Shown: positions 18,950 to 27,192 of the stretch, piece by piece
How the letters are laid out: the number at the start of each line of letters is the position of its first letter
Position numbering within the stretch: the first letter of the stretch is position 1
DNA from: Candidatus Epilinea brevis
GTDB taxonomy: Bacteria > Chloroflexota > Anaerolineae > Epilineales > Epilineaceae
Assembly: GCA_016710785.1 (NCBI GenBank)
Contig: JADJUE010000002.1
Coordinates: 62,001 to 126,000 of the forward strand
Length of the DNA stretch: 64,000 bases
Reading direction: 5' to 3'
Program-made: the position numbers and the translations under genes
Notes under the pieces: generated by a model
Databases searched by the model: none
Seen by the model: the letters and a program-made list of their open reading frames with translations, nothing else
Told to the model about the DNA's origin: nothing

Positions 18950-19804
18950 TCAGTCGCGCACCAGCACGGTCGTGCCCATGAGCGTACGGTTGGGGATCAC
19001 GACCCTGACGCGATCCGGGGTCTGCTCGAGCTCGCTGTTCAGCGGGCCGATCTGGGTCAGCACGCCCTCCCGGCCATCGACGGTCAGGGTTTCGCCGGGC
19101 AGGAAGCGCTGCCGGGCGTAGTAGCCGGCCAGCAGGTCCGACAGGACGTCCCGGGCGCCCAGGCCGAAAGCCAGGGCCATGCCCGCCGCGCCCAGGCTGA
19201 GGAGGTTGAGGAAGGTACCCTGCAGCAGCTCCGTCTTCACGCCCAACTGGTCCAGGGCCAGGATACCGGTGACCATCAGAAGCAGCGCGCGGATGGTCTG
19301 ACCCAGCTGGGCATGGAAGTTCACGCCGGCGCCCGCCGCGGCCGCCGACGCCAGGCTGCCGGCCAACTGAGCCATCCAGGCGCCGGCCACCAAGGCCACC
19401 ACGGCGGTGACCATGCGGGGCAGGAAGCCGAAGACCACGGCCAGCAGGTCCATGGCCGCGCTGATGCCCAGGGCGTCGAGGGCGAACAGCAGGGCGCCGA
19501 ACTGCACGACGCGCCGGACCATGGCCGCCAGCAGATCCTCGATGCCATGACCAGGTCGGGCGCGGGCCAGAAAGCTGGCGAAGCCCACTTTCTGCAGCAG
19601 CCCGCCCAGGTTCATGCGCAGGGCGATCCGGCGGGTAAGGCCGGCGACGAAGCGGGCCAGGAGGAACCCCACCACCAAGGCGGCGAACGCCAGGAGGACC
19701 TTGGGGGCAAACGCCAAGGCCTTTTGACCCAGAAAGCCCAGGTCCAGGCTGCTGCCGGCGGGGGCCATCTGGGCTGCGCCAGAACTGGGGGTGGCAACGG
19801 GCAT
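18950..19804 (-). CDS. MscS-family mechanosensitive channel
   Basis: 284 residues from ATG 19804; the frame upstream overlaps the anti-sigma gene and is not used. It has several TM helices (APKVLLAFAALVVGFLLARFV, VQFGALLFALDALGI, LPRMVTAVVALVAGAWMA, TIRALLLMVTGILALDQLG), then the pore-lining Gly/Ala helix (LNLLSLGAAGMALAFGLGA) and the start of the beta domain (RDVLSDLLAGYYARQRFLPG, VDGREGVLTQIGPLNSELEQ, VVIPNRTLMG). The C-terminal alpha/beta domain of full MscS is missing, so it is a short form. It would release solutes on osmotic downshift. It follows sigma cassette 3 on the same strand with a 29-bp gap and may belong to it. Confidence 0.85.
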   Translation of the reverse strand: MPVATPSSGAAQMAPAGSSLDLGFLGQKALAFAPKVLLAFAALVVGFLLARFVAGLTRRIALRMNLGGLLQKVGFASFLARARPGHGIEDLLAAMVRRVVQFGALLFALDALGISAAMDLLAVVFGFLPRMVTAVVALVAGAWMAQLAGSLASAAAAGAGVNFHAQLGQTIRALLLMVTGILALDQLGVKTELLQGTFLNLLSLGAAGMALAFGLGARDVLSDLLAGYYARQRFLPGETLTVDGREGVLTQIGPLNSELEQTPDRVRVVIPNRTLMGTTVLVRD

Positions 19805-19833
19805 GACTGACTTCCTGACGATGGGGGGGCTGC

Positions 19834-20184
19834 TCAGTCGGCCGCGGAAGGTTCTGAACCGAGCAGCATGCCGAAGATCGGCTCGAGCAGGGTAAGCACC
19901 GACTGTACCAGACCCTGGGTGAGGAGCGCGATGAAGTAGCCGCCGGCCTCGGGCCGGTTCAGGGCGCGCAGCAGGCGGCGCTGGGCGCGCAGGGTGTCCG
20001 GCGCCGGCTGTTCGGGCGCCGCGCAAAGCGCCAGGCCCAGCCCCTGATGCCGCCACCAGGACTCCGCGGCCGCCTCGCAGATCGGGCAATCCGTCAGATG
20101 CAGCAGCAGGGATTCCTGGTCTTGCTCCGACAGCCGATCGGCGAAGAACTCGGTGATCTGCGATTGTCGGATGCAGGTGCTCAT
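19834..20184 (-). CDS. Zinc-finger anti-sigma factor (cassette 3)
   Basis: 116 residues. It overlaps the sigma gene by 4 nt (ATGA). The ZAS motif is H29-x3-C33-x2-C36 (HLTDCPIC). The rest is Gln/Leu/Ala-rich with a hydrophobic C-terminal segment (GGYFIALLTQGLVQSVLTLLEPIFGMLLG) that may be a membrane anchor. It should bind the ECF factor encoded upstream. Confidence 0.82.
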   Translation of the reverse strand: MSTCIRQSQITEFFADRLSEQDQESLLLHLTDCPICEAAAESWWRHQGLGLALCAAPEQPAPDTLRAQRRLLRALNRPEAGGYFIALLTQGLVQSVLTLLEPIFGMLLGSEPSAAD

Positions 20185-20846
20185 AGCACGCTCCCAGGAA
20201 GGTCCAGGCTCAATCCCGCCAGATGGTGAAGACCATGAGCCGGGTCTGCGGGCGCCGGGCCGGTCGGTCGATGGGTTCCTTGATAGGCGCGCTGGAGGGC
20301 CTGGCGAGCGCGTTGGACTCGCATCTTGGCTGCGCTCACCCCGATGCTGAGACGCTCGGCCAGCTCGGTGTACGCCAGGCCTTCAACGTCGCGCAGACAC
20401 AGCACCTCCAAGGATTCGGGGGGCAAGGACTCCAACGCGCGGGCCAGGCTCTCGGCCGCGACGGCGCTGAGCATGGCGCCCTCTGGTGTCGACCCATCGG
20501 TCAGACGGTCCGCCAGATCGTCGATCTCCATGTCGTCCGCCTTGGGCCTGCGGTTGCGGCTGCGAATCTCGTTCTGTCCAGTGCTCAATGCCACCCTGTA
20601 CAGCCAGGTCGTGAAGCTCGAGCGGCCCTCGAACTGGTCCAGCCCGCGATAGACCCGCAGGAACACCTCCTGCACCAGATCTTCGGCGTCGCGGATATTG
20701 AAGACGAAGCGGTTGCAGAGGCGCCACACGCCCAGATGGTGACGCCGGAAGAGCGCCGTGAACGCCCGATCATCGCCTGGCCGACGGGCCTGGAACAGTT
20801 GGATCAGGGCGGCGTCCGCTAGCGTGTCGATCTCTGCGGTGGTCAT
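20181..20846 (-). CDS. ECF-type RNA polymerase sigma factor (cassette 3)
   Basis: 221 residues from ATG 20846. Region 2: DDRAFTALFRRHHLGVWRLC, DAEDLVQEVFLRVYRGLDQF and FTTWLYRVALSTGQNEIRSR. Region 4: LESLPPESLEVLCLRDVEGL followed by TELAERLSIGVSAAKMRVQRA and RQALQRAY. A TAGAAT box lies 8 nt before the ATG, which suggests a leaderless transcript. It is divergent from the ddl operon 116 bp away. Confidence 0.92.
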   Translation of the reverse strand: MTTAEIDTLADAALIQLFQARRPGDDRAFTALFRRHHLGVWRLCNRFVFNIRDAEDLVQEVFLRVYRGLDQFEGRSSFTTWLYRVALSTGQNEIRSRNRRPKADDMEIDDLADRLTDGSTPEGAMLSAVAAESLARALESLPPESLEVLCLRDVEGLAYTELAERLSIGVSAAKMRVQRARQALQRAYQGTHRPTGPAPADPAHGLHHLAGLSLDLPGSVL

Positions 20847-20854
20847 CGACAGGA

Positions 20855-20860
20855 ATTCTA
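20855..20860 (-). promoter_or_regulatory. -10 box TAGAAT of sigma cassette 3, probably leaderless
   Basis: TAGAAT ends 8 nt before the ATG at 20846, and no Shine-Dalgarno sequence intervenes. Confidence 0.5.
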
Positions 20861-20947
20861 CGCGGTTGGACGCTGGAAGTCGCCTGGAAGTCACCGGTCG
20901 GAAGCGGCCGGCGACCGCGGCCTGGCGGCTCCGGCCGGACGCGCAAG

Positions 20948-20953
20948 GCTATA
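20948..20953 (+). promoter_or_regulatory. -10 box TATAAT of the D-Ala operon, probably leaderless
   Basis: A consensus TATAAT ends 9 nt from position 20963, with 7-9 nt between box and ATG depending on how the AT run is read. No -35 match is seen. Confidence 0.5.
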
Positions 20954-20962
20954 ATATCCAGG

Positions 20963-22036
20963 ATGGAACCCCAACAGCCCCTGCGGGTCGGCGTCCTCAT
21001 GGGCGGCCGCTCCAGCGAGCGCGAAGTCTCCCTGGCCAGCGGCCGACAGGTGTACTACAACCTGGATCGTGGCCGCTACCGGGGCCAGGCCGTCTTCATG
21101 GACGGTGCCGGGCGCCTGTGGTTGCTGCCGGAAAAGCTGGTCATCCAGAACACCTGCGCCGATGTGGAGGCGCGGTTGGAGGCGGACGCGCGCCGCCTGC
21201 GCTACGAGGACCTGCCGGCGGAAGTGGACCTGGTCTTCAACGCCCTGCACGGCAAATACGGCGACGACGGCTGCGTGCAGGGCCTGCTCGAACTCCTGGA
21301 TCTGCCCTACACCGGTTCCGGTGTCCTGGCCTGCGCCCTGTCGCTGGACAAGCCCATGGCGCATGCGCTGCTGCGGTCCGCGGGCATGGAGGCGCCGCCG
21401 GCGGTGATCATCACCGCCGCGGACTGGGCGCGAGATCCGGAAGCCTGCACCGCCAGGGTGTTGGGCGCGCTGATGGCCGACGGCGCCCGTCGCCTGGTGG
21501 TGCTGCCGGCGCGGGAGGGTTCCAGCATCGGCGTGTCGGTGGTCGACGACGTCGAGCGGCTGGACGAGGCGGTGGCCGAGGCCCTCTGCTTCGACAACCG
21601 CGCCTTGGTGGAAGCCTTCCTGGACGGGATGGAGTTCTCGGTCATCGTCACCGGCAACGGCGATCGCCTGGAGGCCTTCCTGCCCACCGAGACCCGCACC
21701 GAAAACGCCTTCATGACCTACGACGACAAGTACATGCCCGGCCGCTCGCAGAAGATCACCCCGGCTGAGGTCGCCCCGGAAGTCCTGAGCCGGCTGCGGG
21801 CCGAGGCCTGCCGGGTCTACCGTGAGCTGGGCTTCGCGGGCTACGGCCGGCTGGACGGCTTCCTGCTACCCGACGGACGGGTGATCTTCACCGATCCCAA
21901 CTCCACCTCCGGCATGTCGCCGTCCAGCTACATGTTCCACCAGGCGGCGGAAGCCGGGCTGACCGCCGCGGCGCTGATCGACCGCATCCTCCGGCTGGCC
22001 CTCGAGGCCCATGCCGCCAAGCGAGGCCCGCTCTGA
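20963..22036 (+). CDS. D-alanine--D-alanine ligase-like ATP-grasp enzyme 1 (variant ATP site)
   Basis: 357 residues, the usual Ddl length. N-terminal GVLMGGRSSEREVSLASG, ALHGKYGDDGCVQGLLELL and LPYTGSGVLACALSLDK are classic Ddl motifs. The loop EGSSIGVS and the metal-site segment (IFTDPNSTSGMSPSS, with Asp-x-Asn in place of Glu-x-Asn) are present. The Lys that binds ATP phosphate in Ddl (KPxxEGSS; Lys144 in E. coli DdlB) is Leu181 here (VVLPAREGSS). So it may have altered activity or work with the paralogue that starts 15 bp downstream. It is the first gene of an apparent four-gene D-Ala/cell-wall operon. Confidence 0.85.
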   Translation: MEPQQPLRVGVLMGGRSSEREVSLASGRQVYYNLDRGRYRGQAVFMDGAGRLWLLPEKLVIQNTCADVEARLEADARRLRYEDLPAEVDLVFNALHGKYGDDGCVQGLLELLDLPYTGSGVLACALSLDKPMAHALLRSAGMEAPPAVIITAADWARDPEACTARVLGALMADGARRLVVLPAREGSSIGVSVVDDVERLDEAVAEALCFDNRALVEAFLDGMEFSVIVTGNGDRLEAFLPTETRTENAFMTYDDKYMPGRSQKITPAEVAPEVLSRLRAEACRVYRELGFAGYGRLDGFLLPDGRVIFTDPNSTSGMSPSSYMFHQAAEAGLTAAALIDRILRLALEAHAAKRGPL

Positions 22037-22051
22037 AATGATGCCCCTGCC

Positions 22052-23110
22052 ATGACCCTTCTCCGCGTCGGCGTCGTCCTGGGCGGCCGCTCCAGCGAAA
22101 GCGAGATCTCGCTGGAGAGCGGCCGCAATATCCTGGCCAACCTGGACCCCAGCCGCTTCACCGGTGTGCCCATCTACATGGACGCCGCCGGGCGGCTCTG
22201 GGAGATCGGCCTGCCGCATCTGGTGCAGAACACGACCCGCGACCTGGAGGCGCGGCTGGCGCATGGCGCCTTGCCCCTGGCCTTCGAAGACCTGCCCCAG
22301 CGGGTGGACTTCGTCTACATCGGCCTGCACGGCAAGTACGGGGAGGACGGCTGCTTCCAAGGTCTGCTGGAACTGCTCGACCTGCCCTACAGCGGCTCGG
22401 GCGTCCTGGGTGCGGCCTTGGGGATGGACAAGAGGGTGCAGCGCCGGCTCCTGGCCCAGGCGGGCATCGATGTGCCGCGAACGGTTGCGGTGGCCCAGGA
22501 GGACTGGGCGGCCGACCCGGCCGGCCGGCTGGCCGCGGCCGTGGCCGCCGTGGGCTTCCCGGCGGTGGTCAAGCCCAGCCGCGAGGGCTGCTCCACGGCC
22601 CTGGCGGTGGTGCAGGACAAGGCAGCCTTGGCGGCGGCCGTCGGCGAGGCCCTGGCCTGGGACCGCCACGCCCTGGTGGAGGAGCATCTCAGCGGCACCG
22701 AGGTGACGGTGGTGGTACTGGAGGATGAACAGGGCCGACCGCGGGCCTTTGCGCCCACGGAGACCCCGCCCAAGGGCGACTTCCTGACCATCGAGGAGAA
22801 GTTCCTCCCCGGCCAGGGCATGAACATCACCCCCGCGCGCCTGCCCCAGGAGACCCTGGCCGCGGTGCGGGAGGCGGCCGAGCGCAGCTTCCAGGCCCTG
22901 GGACTGAGGGTTTTCGCGCGCGTCGACATGTATGTCACCGACGATGGGCGCATCGTCGTGGGGGAGCCCAACACCCTACCCGGCTCCAGCCCCAGCTCCA
23001 CCATCTTCCTGGGGCCTATCGAGGAGGGCATCGGCCCCATGGCCCTGGTCAGCCTGATCATCGAACGCTCCCTGGCCGCGCACCAGGCCAAGAAGGGCCC
23101 GTTGGACTAG
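22052..23110 (+). CDS. ddl: D-alanine--D-alanine ligase-like ATP-grasp enzyme 2
   Basis: 352 residues, a tandem paralogue of the previous gene. It has GVVLGGRSSESEISLESG, GLHGKYGEDGCFQGLLELL and LPYSGSGVLGAALGMDK. The ATP Lys is present (VVKPSREGCST, Lys174) and the metal motif is VVGEPNTLPGSSPSS with canonical Glu-x-Asn and NTxPG. EGCST replaces the usual EGSSxG. It joins two D-alanines (or D-Ala with another D-residue) for peptidoglycan. The gene ends in a region tandemly repeated into the murF start. Of the two copies this one is closer to canonical Ddl. Confidence 0.88.
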   Translation: MTLLRVGVVLGGRSSESEISLESGRNILANLDPSRFTGVPIYMDAAGRLWEIGLPHLVQNTTRDLEARLAHGALPLAFEDLPQRVDFVYIGLHGKYGEDGCFQGLLELLDLPYSGSGVLGAALGMDKRVQRRLLAQAGIDVPRTVAVAQEDWAADPAGRLAAAVAAVGFPAVVKPSREGCSTALAVVQDKAALAAAVGEALAWDRHALVEEHLSGTEVTVVVLEDEQGRPRAFAPTETPPKGDFLTIEEKFLPGQGMNITPARLPQETLAAVREAAERSFQALGLRVFARVDMYVTDDGRIVVGEPNTLPGSSPSSTIFLGPIEEGIGPMALVSLIIERSLAAHQAKKGPLD

Positions 23111-23160
23111 CGCCGTGATCCCTGGACTCGCGCCTTGATGCCTGGACTCGCGCCTTGATC
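23101..23160 (+). repeat. Three tandem 20-bp units across the ddl2 stop and murF-alr start
   Basis: Units 23121-23140 and 23141-23160 differ only in their last base. Unit 23101-23120 matches 15 of 20 positions and holds the ddl2 stop codon. The last unit holds the TTG start of murF-alr. The earlier units give possible starts (GTG 23115, TTG 23135) that stop within a few codons, so they would act as decoys or mini-ORFs. Confidence 0.8.
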
Positions 23161-25821
23161 CGCCTCGAGGACTTCCTGGCCGCCAATCCGCAGGCCCGGG
23201 TGGTCGCGGCGGGCGCGGATACCTTTCCGTCCTTCGCCTTCGATTCCCGGCTCGTCCAGCCGGGACAGCTGTTCATGGCCGTGCGCACCGCCAAGGGCGA
23301 TGGGCATGAGCACATCGCGGCGGCGGTGGCCGGCGGGGCCGGCGGTGTCCTCTGCGAGCGGCTCGACGGCTGGACCCCGCCGCCTGGGCTGACGGTGCTG
23401 CTGGTGCCGGACACGGCGGCGGCGGTGCAGGCCCATGCGGCGGCCATCATCCGCCGGCGCGGCCTGCCGGTGGTGGCGGTGACCGGCAGCGCCGGCAAGA
23501 CGAGCGTCAAGGAGTTCATCGCCCATGTGCTGGGGGCGCGCTACCGCGTCTTCCGCAACCCGGGCAACTTCAACGACAGCTACGGCCTGCCGATCGCCCT
23601 GGGCTTCCTGGAGGACCGGCACGAGATCCTGGTGCTGGAGATGGGCACCGACCGTCGCGGCGAGATCGCCGAGCTGGCGGCCATCGCCCCGCCGGACTGC
23701 GCCGTGGTGACCCTGGTGGCGGCAGCGCATCTGGACGCCCTGGGCGATCTGGATGGGGTCGCCGCGGAGAAGGGTGCCCTGGTGGCGGCCCTGGGGCCGA
23801 CCGGCCTGGCGGTGCTCAGCGGCGACGATCCCCGGGTGGTGGCCATGGCGGCGCGCACGGAGGCGCCGGCCGTCCTATGCCGCGTGGGCGAGCCGCAGGA
23901 TCCGCGGCTCGCCGTGGCGGCCGGCCTTCCCGCGGCCGACGCGGTAGCGGACGATCCCGTGACTCGCGGTTCGGAGATCGCCTGGGCAACTGATCCGCGG
24001 GTCACCCGCGGCGGCACCGCCTTCACCCTCCACCTGGGCGCGGAACAGGCGTCCGTCACCATCCCGCGGCTGGGCGCCCATTTCGCGCGCGCGGCCGTGA
24101 TGGCGGCGGTGGTCGCCCGGCGCTATGGCCTGACCCTGGACGAGATCGCGGCCCGCCTGGCGGATCTGCCCGCGGTGCCCGGGCGGCTGAACCCCCTGCC
24201 GGGCCTGCAGGGTTCGCTCATCTTGGATGACAGCTACAACGCCAGCCCGGAGGCGGTGCTGGCCGGCCTGGCGGTACTGGCCCAGCTGGACGCCACGCGG
24301 CGTATCGCCGTGCTGGGGGATATGGCGGAGCTGGGCGATCTGGCCGCCGCGAGCCACCAACGGGTGGGGCAGGCGGCGGCGGGCTGCGTGGACCTGTTGG
24401 TGACCAAAGGCCCCTTGGCGGTGGGTATCGCCGAAGCCGCCCGTCAGGCCGGTCTGGTGGCGGAACAGGTGGTGGTCACGCATACGGCGCAGGACGCGGT
24501 GTCCGCCGTGCTGCCCTGGCTGGGCCCCGACGCGGTGGTGCTGGTCAAGGGTTCGGCGGTCACGCGCATGGAGCAGGTGGTGGCTGCGCTCATGGCCCAA
24601 CCGGCCCTGGCGCCGCGGCTGTTGGTGCGCCAGGACGCTGCCTGGAAGCAGATCGTTGTCGTGGAGCCGGACCGCCCCACCTGGGTGGAGATCGACCTGG
24701 GGGCCCTGGCGCATAACACGCGGCGCTTGAAGGCCGCCGCGGGTCCGGCGGGCCTGATGGCCGTCCTCAAGGCCGATGCCTACGGACATGGGGCGGTGCA
24801 GGCCGCGCGCGTGGTGTTGCGCCATGGCGCCGACCAGCTGGCGGTGGCCTGCCTGTCGGAGGGTGCGGTGCTGCGCGCGGCGGGCATCGCAGCCCCCATC
24901 CTCATCCTGGGCTACACCCCGGCCTGGCAGGCGCGCGAGGCCCTGCGCCTGAACCTGGCGGCGACGGTCTTCGACGAGCTGACGGCCCTGGCCTTCAGCC
25001 GCGCGGCTCGGGATCTGGGACGGACGGCGCGCCTGCAGCTGAAGGTGGACACGGGGATGCACCGCCTGGGCTGCCGGCCGGACGAGGCACCGGCGCTCTT
25101 GGCCCGCCTGGCGGAGCTGCCCGGGCTCCAGGTGGAGGGCATCTTCACCCACCTGGCCTGCGCCGACGATGCCTCCGTTGACGGTCGCGCGGCGACGGCG
25201 GCGCAGTTGGCGGCCTGGGAGGCGCTGCTGGTGCGGCTACGGGCGGAAGGGCTCCGCCCGCCGCTGGCGCATGCCCTGAACAGCGCGGGCCTCCTGGCCT
25301 GGCCGGCAGCCCGCGGGGATCTTGTGCGCCCGGGCATCGCCCTCTACGGGCTCAGCCCCTCGGCGGACCTGGCGGCGGCCATCGGCCCGACGGGTCTGGA
25401 CCTGCGCCCGGTGCTCAGCTGGAAGACGCAGATCGGCCAGGTGCATCGGCTGGAACCGGGCGACGCGGTGGGCTACGGCGCCACCTGGCGTGCGACGCGG
25501 CCCTCCCTGGTGGCCACCATCCCGGTGGGCTATGCCGACGGCTTCCGCCGCGCGCCGCGCAGTTGGCGGCAGGTGCTGGTGCGCGGCTGCGTGGCGCCGC
25601 TGATCGGACGGGTGTCCATGGACCAGTCGGCGGTCGACGTGACCGGCATCCCCGGCCTGCGCCAGGGCGACGAGGTGGTGCTGATCGGGCGCCAGGGCGC
25701 GGAGGCGATCCGCGCCGAGGATGCCGCCGCCTGGTTGGGCACGGTCAGCTACGAGGTGGTCGCGGGCATCCTTGCCCGCGTGCCGCGACTGGGCACCGAA
25801 GGCAAGGAGGGCAGCGCATGA
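23155..25821 (+). CDS. murF-alr: Bifunctional MurF ligase / alanine racemase fusion
   Basis: 888 residues from TTG 23155. Residues 1 to about 480 are MurF (UDP-MurNAc-tripeptide:D-Ala-D-Ala ligase): SFAFDSRLVQPGQLFMAV, P-loop VTGSAGKTSVKEF, NPGNFNDSYGLPIAL, LEMGTDRRGEIAEL, LDDSYNASPEAVLAGL and VLGDMAELG. Residues from about 505 are PLP-dependent alanine racemase: TWVEIDLGALAHNTRRLK, the PLP lysine in VLKADAYGHGA (about 539), VDTGMHRLG, THLACAD, NSAGLL, VRPGIALYG, GDAVGYGATW (catalytic Tyr region), IPVGYADG and GRVSMDQ. It makes D-Ala and adds D-Ala-D-Ala to the peptidoglycan precursor. MurF-Alr fusions are known, notably in Bacteroidota. The next gene overlaps by 4 nt. Confidence 0.93.
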   Translation: MIRLEDFLAANPQARVVAAGADTFPSFAFDSRLVQPGQLFMAVRTAKGDGHEHIAAAVAGGAGGVLCERLDGWTPPPGLTVLLVPDTAAAVQAHAAAIIRRRGLPVVAVTGSAGKTSVKEFIAHVLGARYRVFRNPGNFNDSYGLPIALGFLEDRHEILVLEMGTDRRGEIAELAAIAPPDCAVVTLVAAAHLDALGDLDGVAAEKGALVAALGPTGLAVLSGDDPRVVAMAARTEAPAVLCRVGEPQDPRLAVAAGLPAADAVADDPVTRGSEIAWATDPRVTRGGTAFTLHLGAEQASVTIPRLGAHFARAAVMAAVVARRYGLTLDEIAARLADLPAVPGRLNPLPGLQGSLILDDSYNASPEAVLAGLAVLAQLDATRRIAVLGDMAELGDLAAASHQRVGQAAAGCVDLLVTKGPLAVGIAEAARQAGLVAEQVVVTHTAQDAVSAVLPWLGPDAVVLVKGSAVTRMEQVVAALMAQPALAPRLLVRQDAAWKQIVVVEPDRPTWVEIDLGALAHNTRRLKAAAGPAGLMAVLKADAYGHGAVQAARVVLRHGADQLAVACLSEGAVLRAAGIAAPILILGYTPAWQAREALRLNLAATVFDELTALAFSRAARDLGRTARLQLKVDTGMHRLGCRPDEAPALLARLAELPGLQVEGIFTHLACADDASVDGRAATAAQLAAWEALLVRLRAEGLRPPLAHALNSAGLLAWPAARGDLVRPGIALYGLSPSADLAAAIGPTGLDLRPVLSWKTQIGQVHRLEPGDAVGYGATWRATRPSLVATIPVGYADGFRRAPRSWRQVLVRGCVAPLIGRVSMDQSAVDVTGIPGLRQGDEVVLIGRQGAEAIRAEDAAAWLGTVSYEVVAGILARVPRLGTEGKEGSA

Positions 25822-26453
25822 GCCAGGACGTCACAATCTCCCCGGCCATCCGCCTCACGGCGGCGGCACTGGAACAGGTGCTGGCCCTGCGCGCGGCCGC
25901 CGGCAGCCCGGCCGCCGACCTGCGGCTGGACCTGGTGGGGCGCGCGGCCGGCAGCTTCCAGTACGCTTTCGGCCTGGTGGACGCCGCGGACCGCGAGCCC
26001 GAAGACCAGGCGATTCCGGTCACGGCGGATCTCAGCGTCCTGATCCGCGCCGCGGACCTGCCGGACCTGGTCGGCACGGTCATCGACTTCGTGACGGCCG
26101 GCGAGGCGCAGGGCTTCGCCATCCGCAACCCCAACCCGGTATGGCGCGACCCGCTGGCGGCGGCGGTGCAGGCGGTGGTCGACCGCGACATCAACCCCGG
26201 GCTGGCCTTGCACGGCGGCGGCGTGTCCTTGTTGGGGGTGGAAGGCGAGCAGGCCTTCATCCAGCTCTGGGGCGGCTGCCAGGGCTGCGCCGCGGCGCGC
26301 CTGACCCTGAAGCTGGGCATCGAGCGCCAGATCCGCACGTCGGTGCCGGCCATCACCATGGTGGTCGACCGCACGGACCATGCGGGGGGGGCGAGCCCGT
26401 ATTACACGGAGGCTGATGCGGCCGGAGCGGCATCGGTTTTCGGGGCGGGTTGA
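25818..26453 (+). CDS. NfuA/NifU-domain iron-sulfur cluster protein
   Basis: 211 residues. The ATG at 25818 overlaps the murF-alr stop (ATGA), with AAGGAGG upstream inside that gene. The N-terminal ~100 residues are a HesB/IscA-like (A-type) fold that has lost the Fe-S cysteines (RLTAAALEQVLALRAAAG, LRLDLVGRAAGSFQYAFGLV, VIDFVTAGEAQGFAIRNPNP). The C-terminal NifU domain has GGGVSLLGVEGEQAFIQLWG and CxxC in GGCQGCAAARLTLKLGIERQ. This is the NfuA architecture, a carrier that delivers 4Fe-4S clusters. Its link to the cell-wall genes is only positional. Confidence 0.85.
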   Translation: MSQDVTISPAIRLTAAALEQVLALRAAAGSPAADLRLDLVGRAAGSFQYAFGLVDAADREPEDQAIPVTADLSVLIRAADLPDLVGTVIDFVTAGEAQGFAIRNPNPVWRDPLAAAVQAVVDRDINPGLALHGGGVSLLGVEGEQAFIQLWGGCQGCAAARLTLKLGIERQIRTSVPAITMVVDRTDHAGGASPYYTEADAAGAASVFGAG

Positions 26454-27192
26454 GGGCGGGGGGCCAAGGGGGCGAGCGTTTCACTTCCGCATCACCCTGC
26501 GGGATGTCGCGCCGCCCATCGGTCGCCTGATCCAGCTGCCCGCCAGCTACCGTTTGCTGGGATCTGCTCCCGGCCATCCAGGACGCCATGGTGTGGGTCA
26601 TCGGGAGCGCAGTCGTTACCGTCAACCTGATACACCCATGTTTCGGCGGGTCAGCCAGGTCGTCGTTCGCAGCAGCGTGCTCCCGTGTTCGCAACAGCAC
26701 CGTGTTTCGTTCCTGACAGCATGCTGTTACGAACGAAACACTGCGCTGTTACGAACGAAACACTGCGCTGTTGCGAGCGCAATACTGCGCTGTTACGAAC
26801 GCGACACTGCGCTGTCTTCCAGCCAACAGCACGCCGTTGCGAACACGTCCCGTGGCAATCACAAGAGCCTGGCAGCGGCAGGGCACATTCAGGGCTTGGC
26901 CCGTCGGCTTGCCGGCAGGCCGCAGAGCCCCTTAAGTATAGAGGTCAAAATTCCCGGGCGCTGCCCTGGCCGGCGCCGCGGCCCACCGCTCCCGCCCGCC
27001 AGGCAGATGTCGGACACAGCCCAGGACCAAGCCTCAGCGAAAGCGCTGCCTTCGCCGCACCGTCCGCGCAGCTTCGCACTATGTGGCCGTGGACCGCGGG
27101 GACTGACCCGGGCCAGAAGCCGCGCCGCTCTTCAAACCGGCGCGACACACCATCCGCGGATTCAACCGGATGACGCACCGGCCCCCATTCCG
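26454..27192. other. Non-coding 740-bp gap with repeat cluster
   Basis: No convincing gene is seen. Positions 26665-26846 hold the repeat cluster described separately; the rest (26454-26660 and 26850-27190) shows no feature I can support. Base composition in the cluster is clearly richer in A/T than the surroundings. Confidence 0.6.
26685..26846. repeat. 22-bp tandem repeats flanked by nested inverted repeats
   Basis: Three contiguous 22-bp units (26741-26762, 26763-26784, 26785-26806; CTGCGCTGTTRCGARCG type) are flanked by partial units on both sides. To the left an 11-bp arm GTGTTTCGTTC (26702-26712) pairs with 26731-26741 around the perfect palindrome ACAGCATGCTGT (26716-26727). Outer arms 26685-26700 and 26831-26846 are also inverted. 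No spacers separate the units, so it is not a CRISPR array. Confidence 0.8.

Noticed and set aside
26685..26846. CRISPR array
   Set aside because: The 22-bp units are contiguous with no spacers, and no cas gene is nearby.
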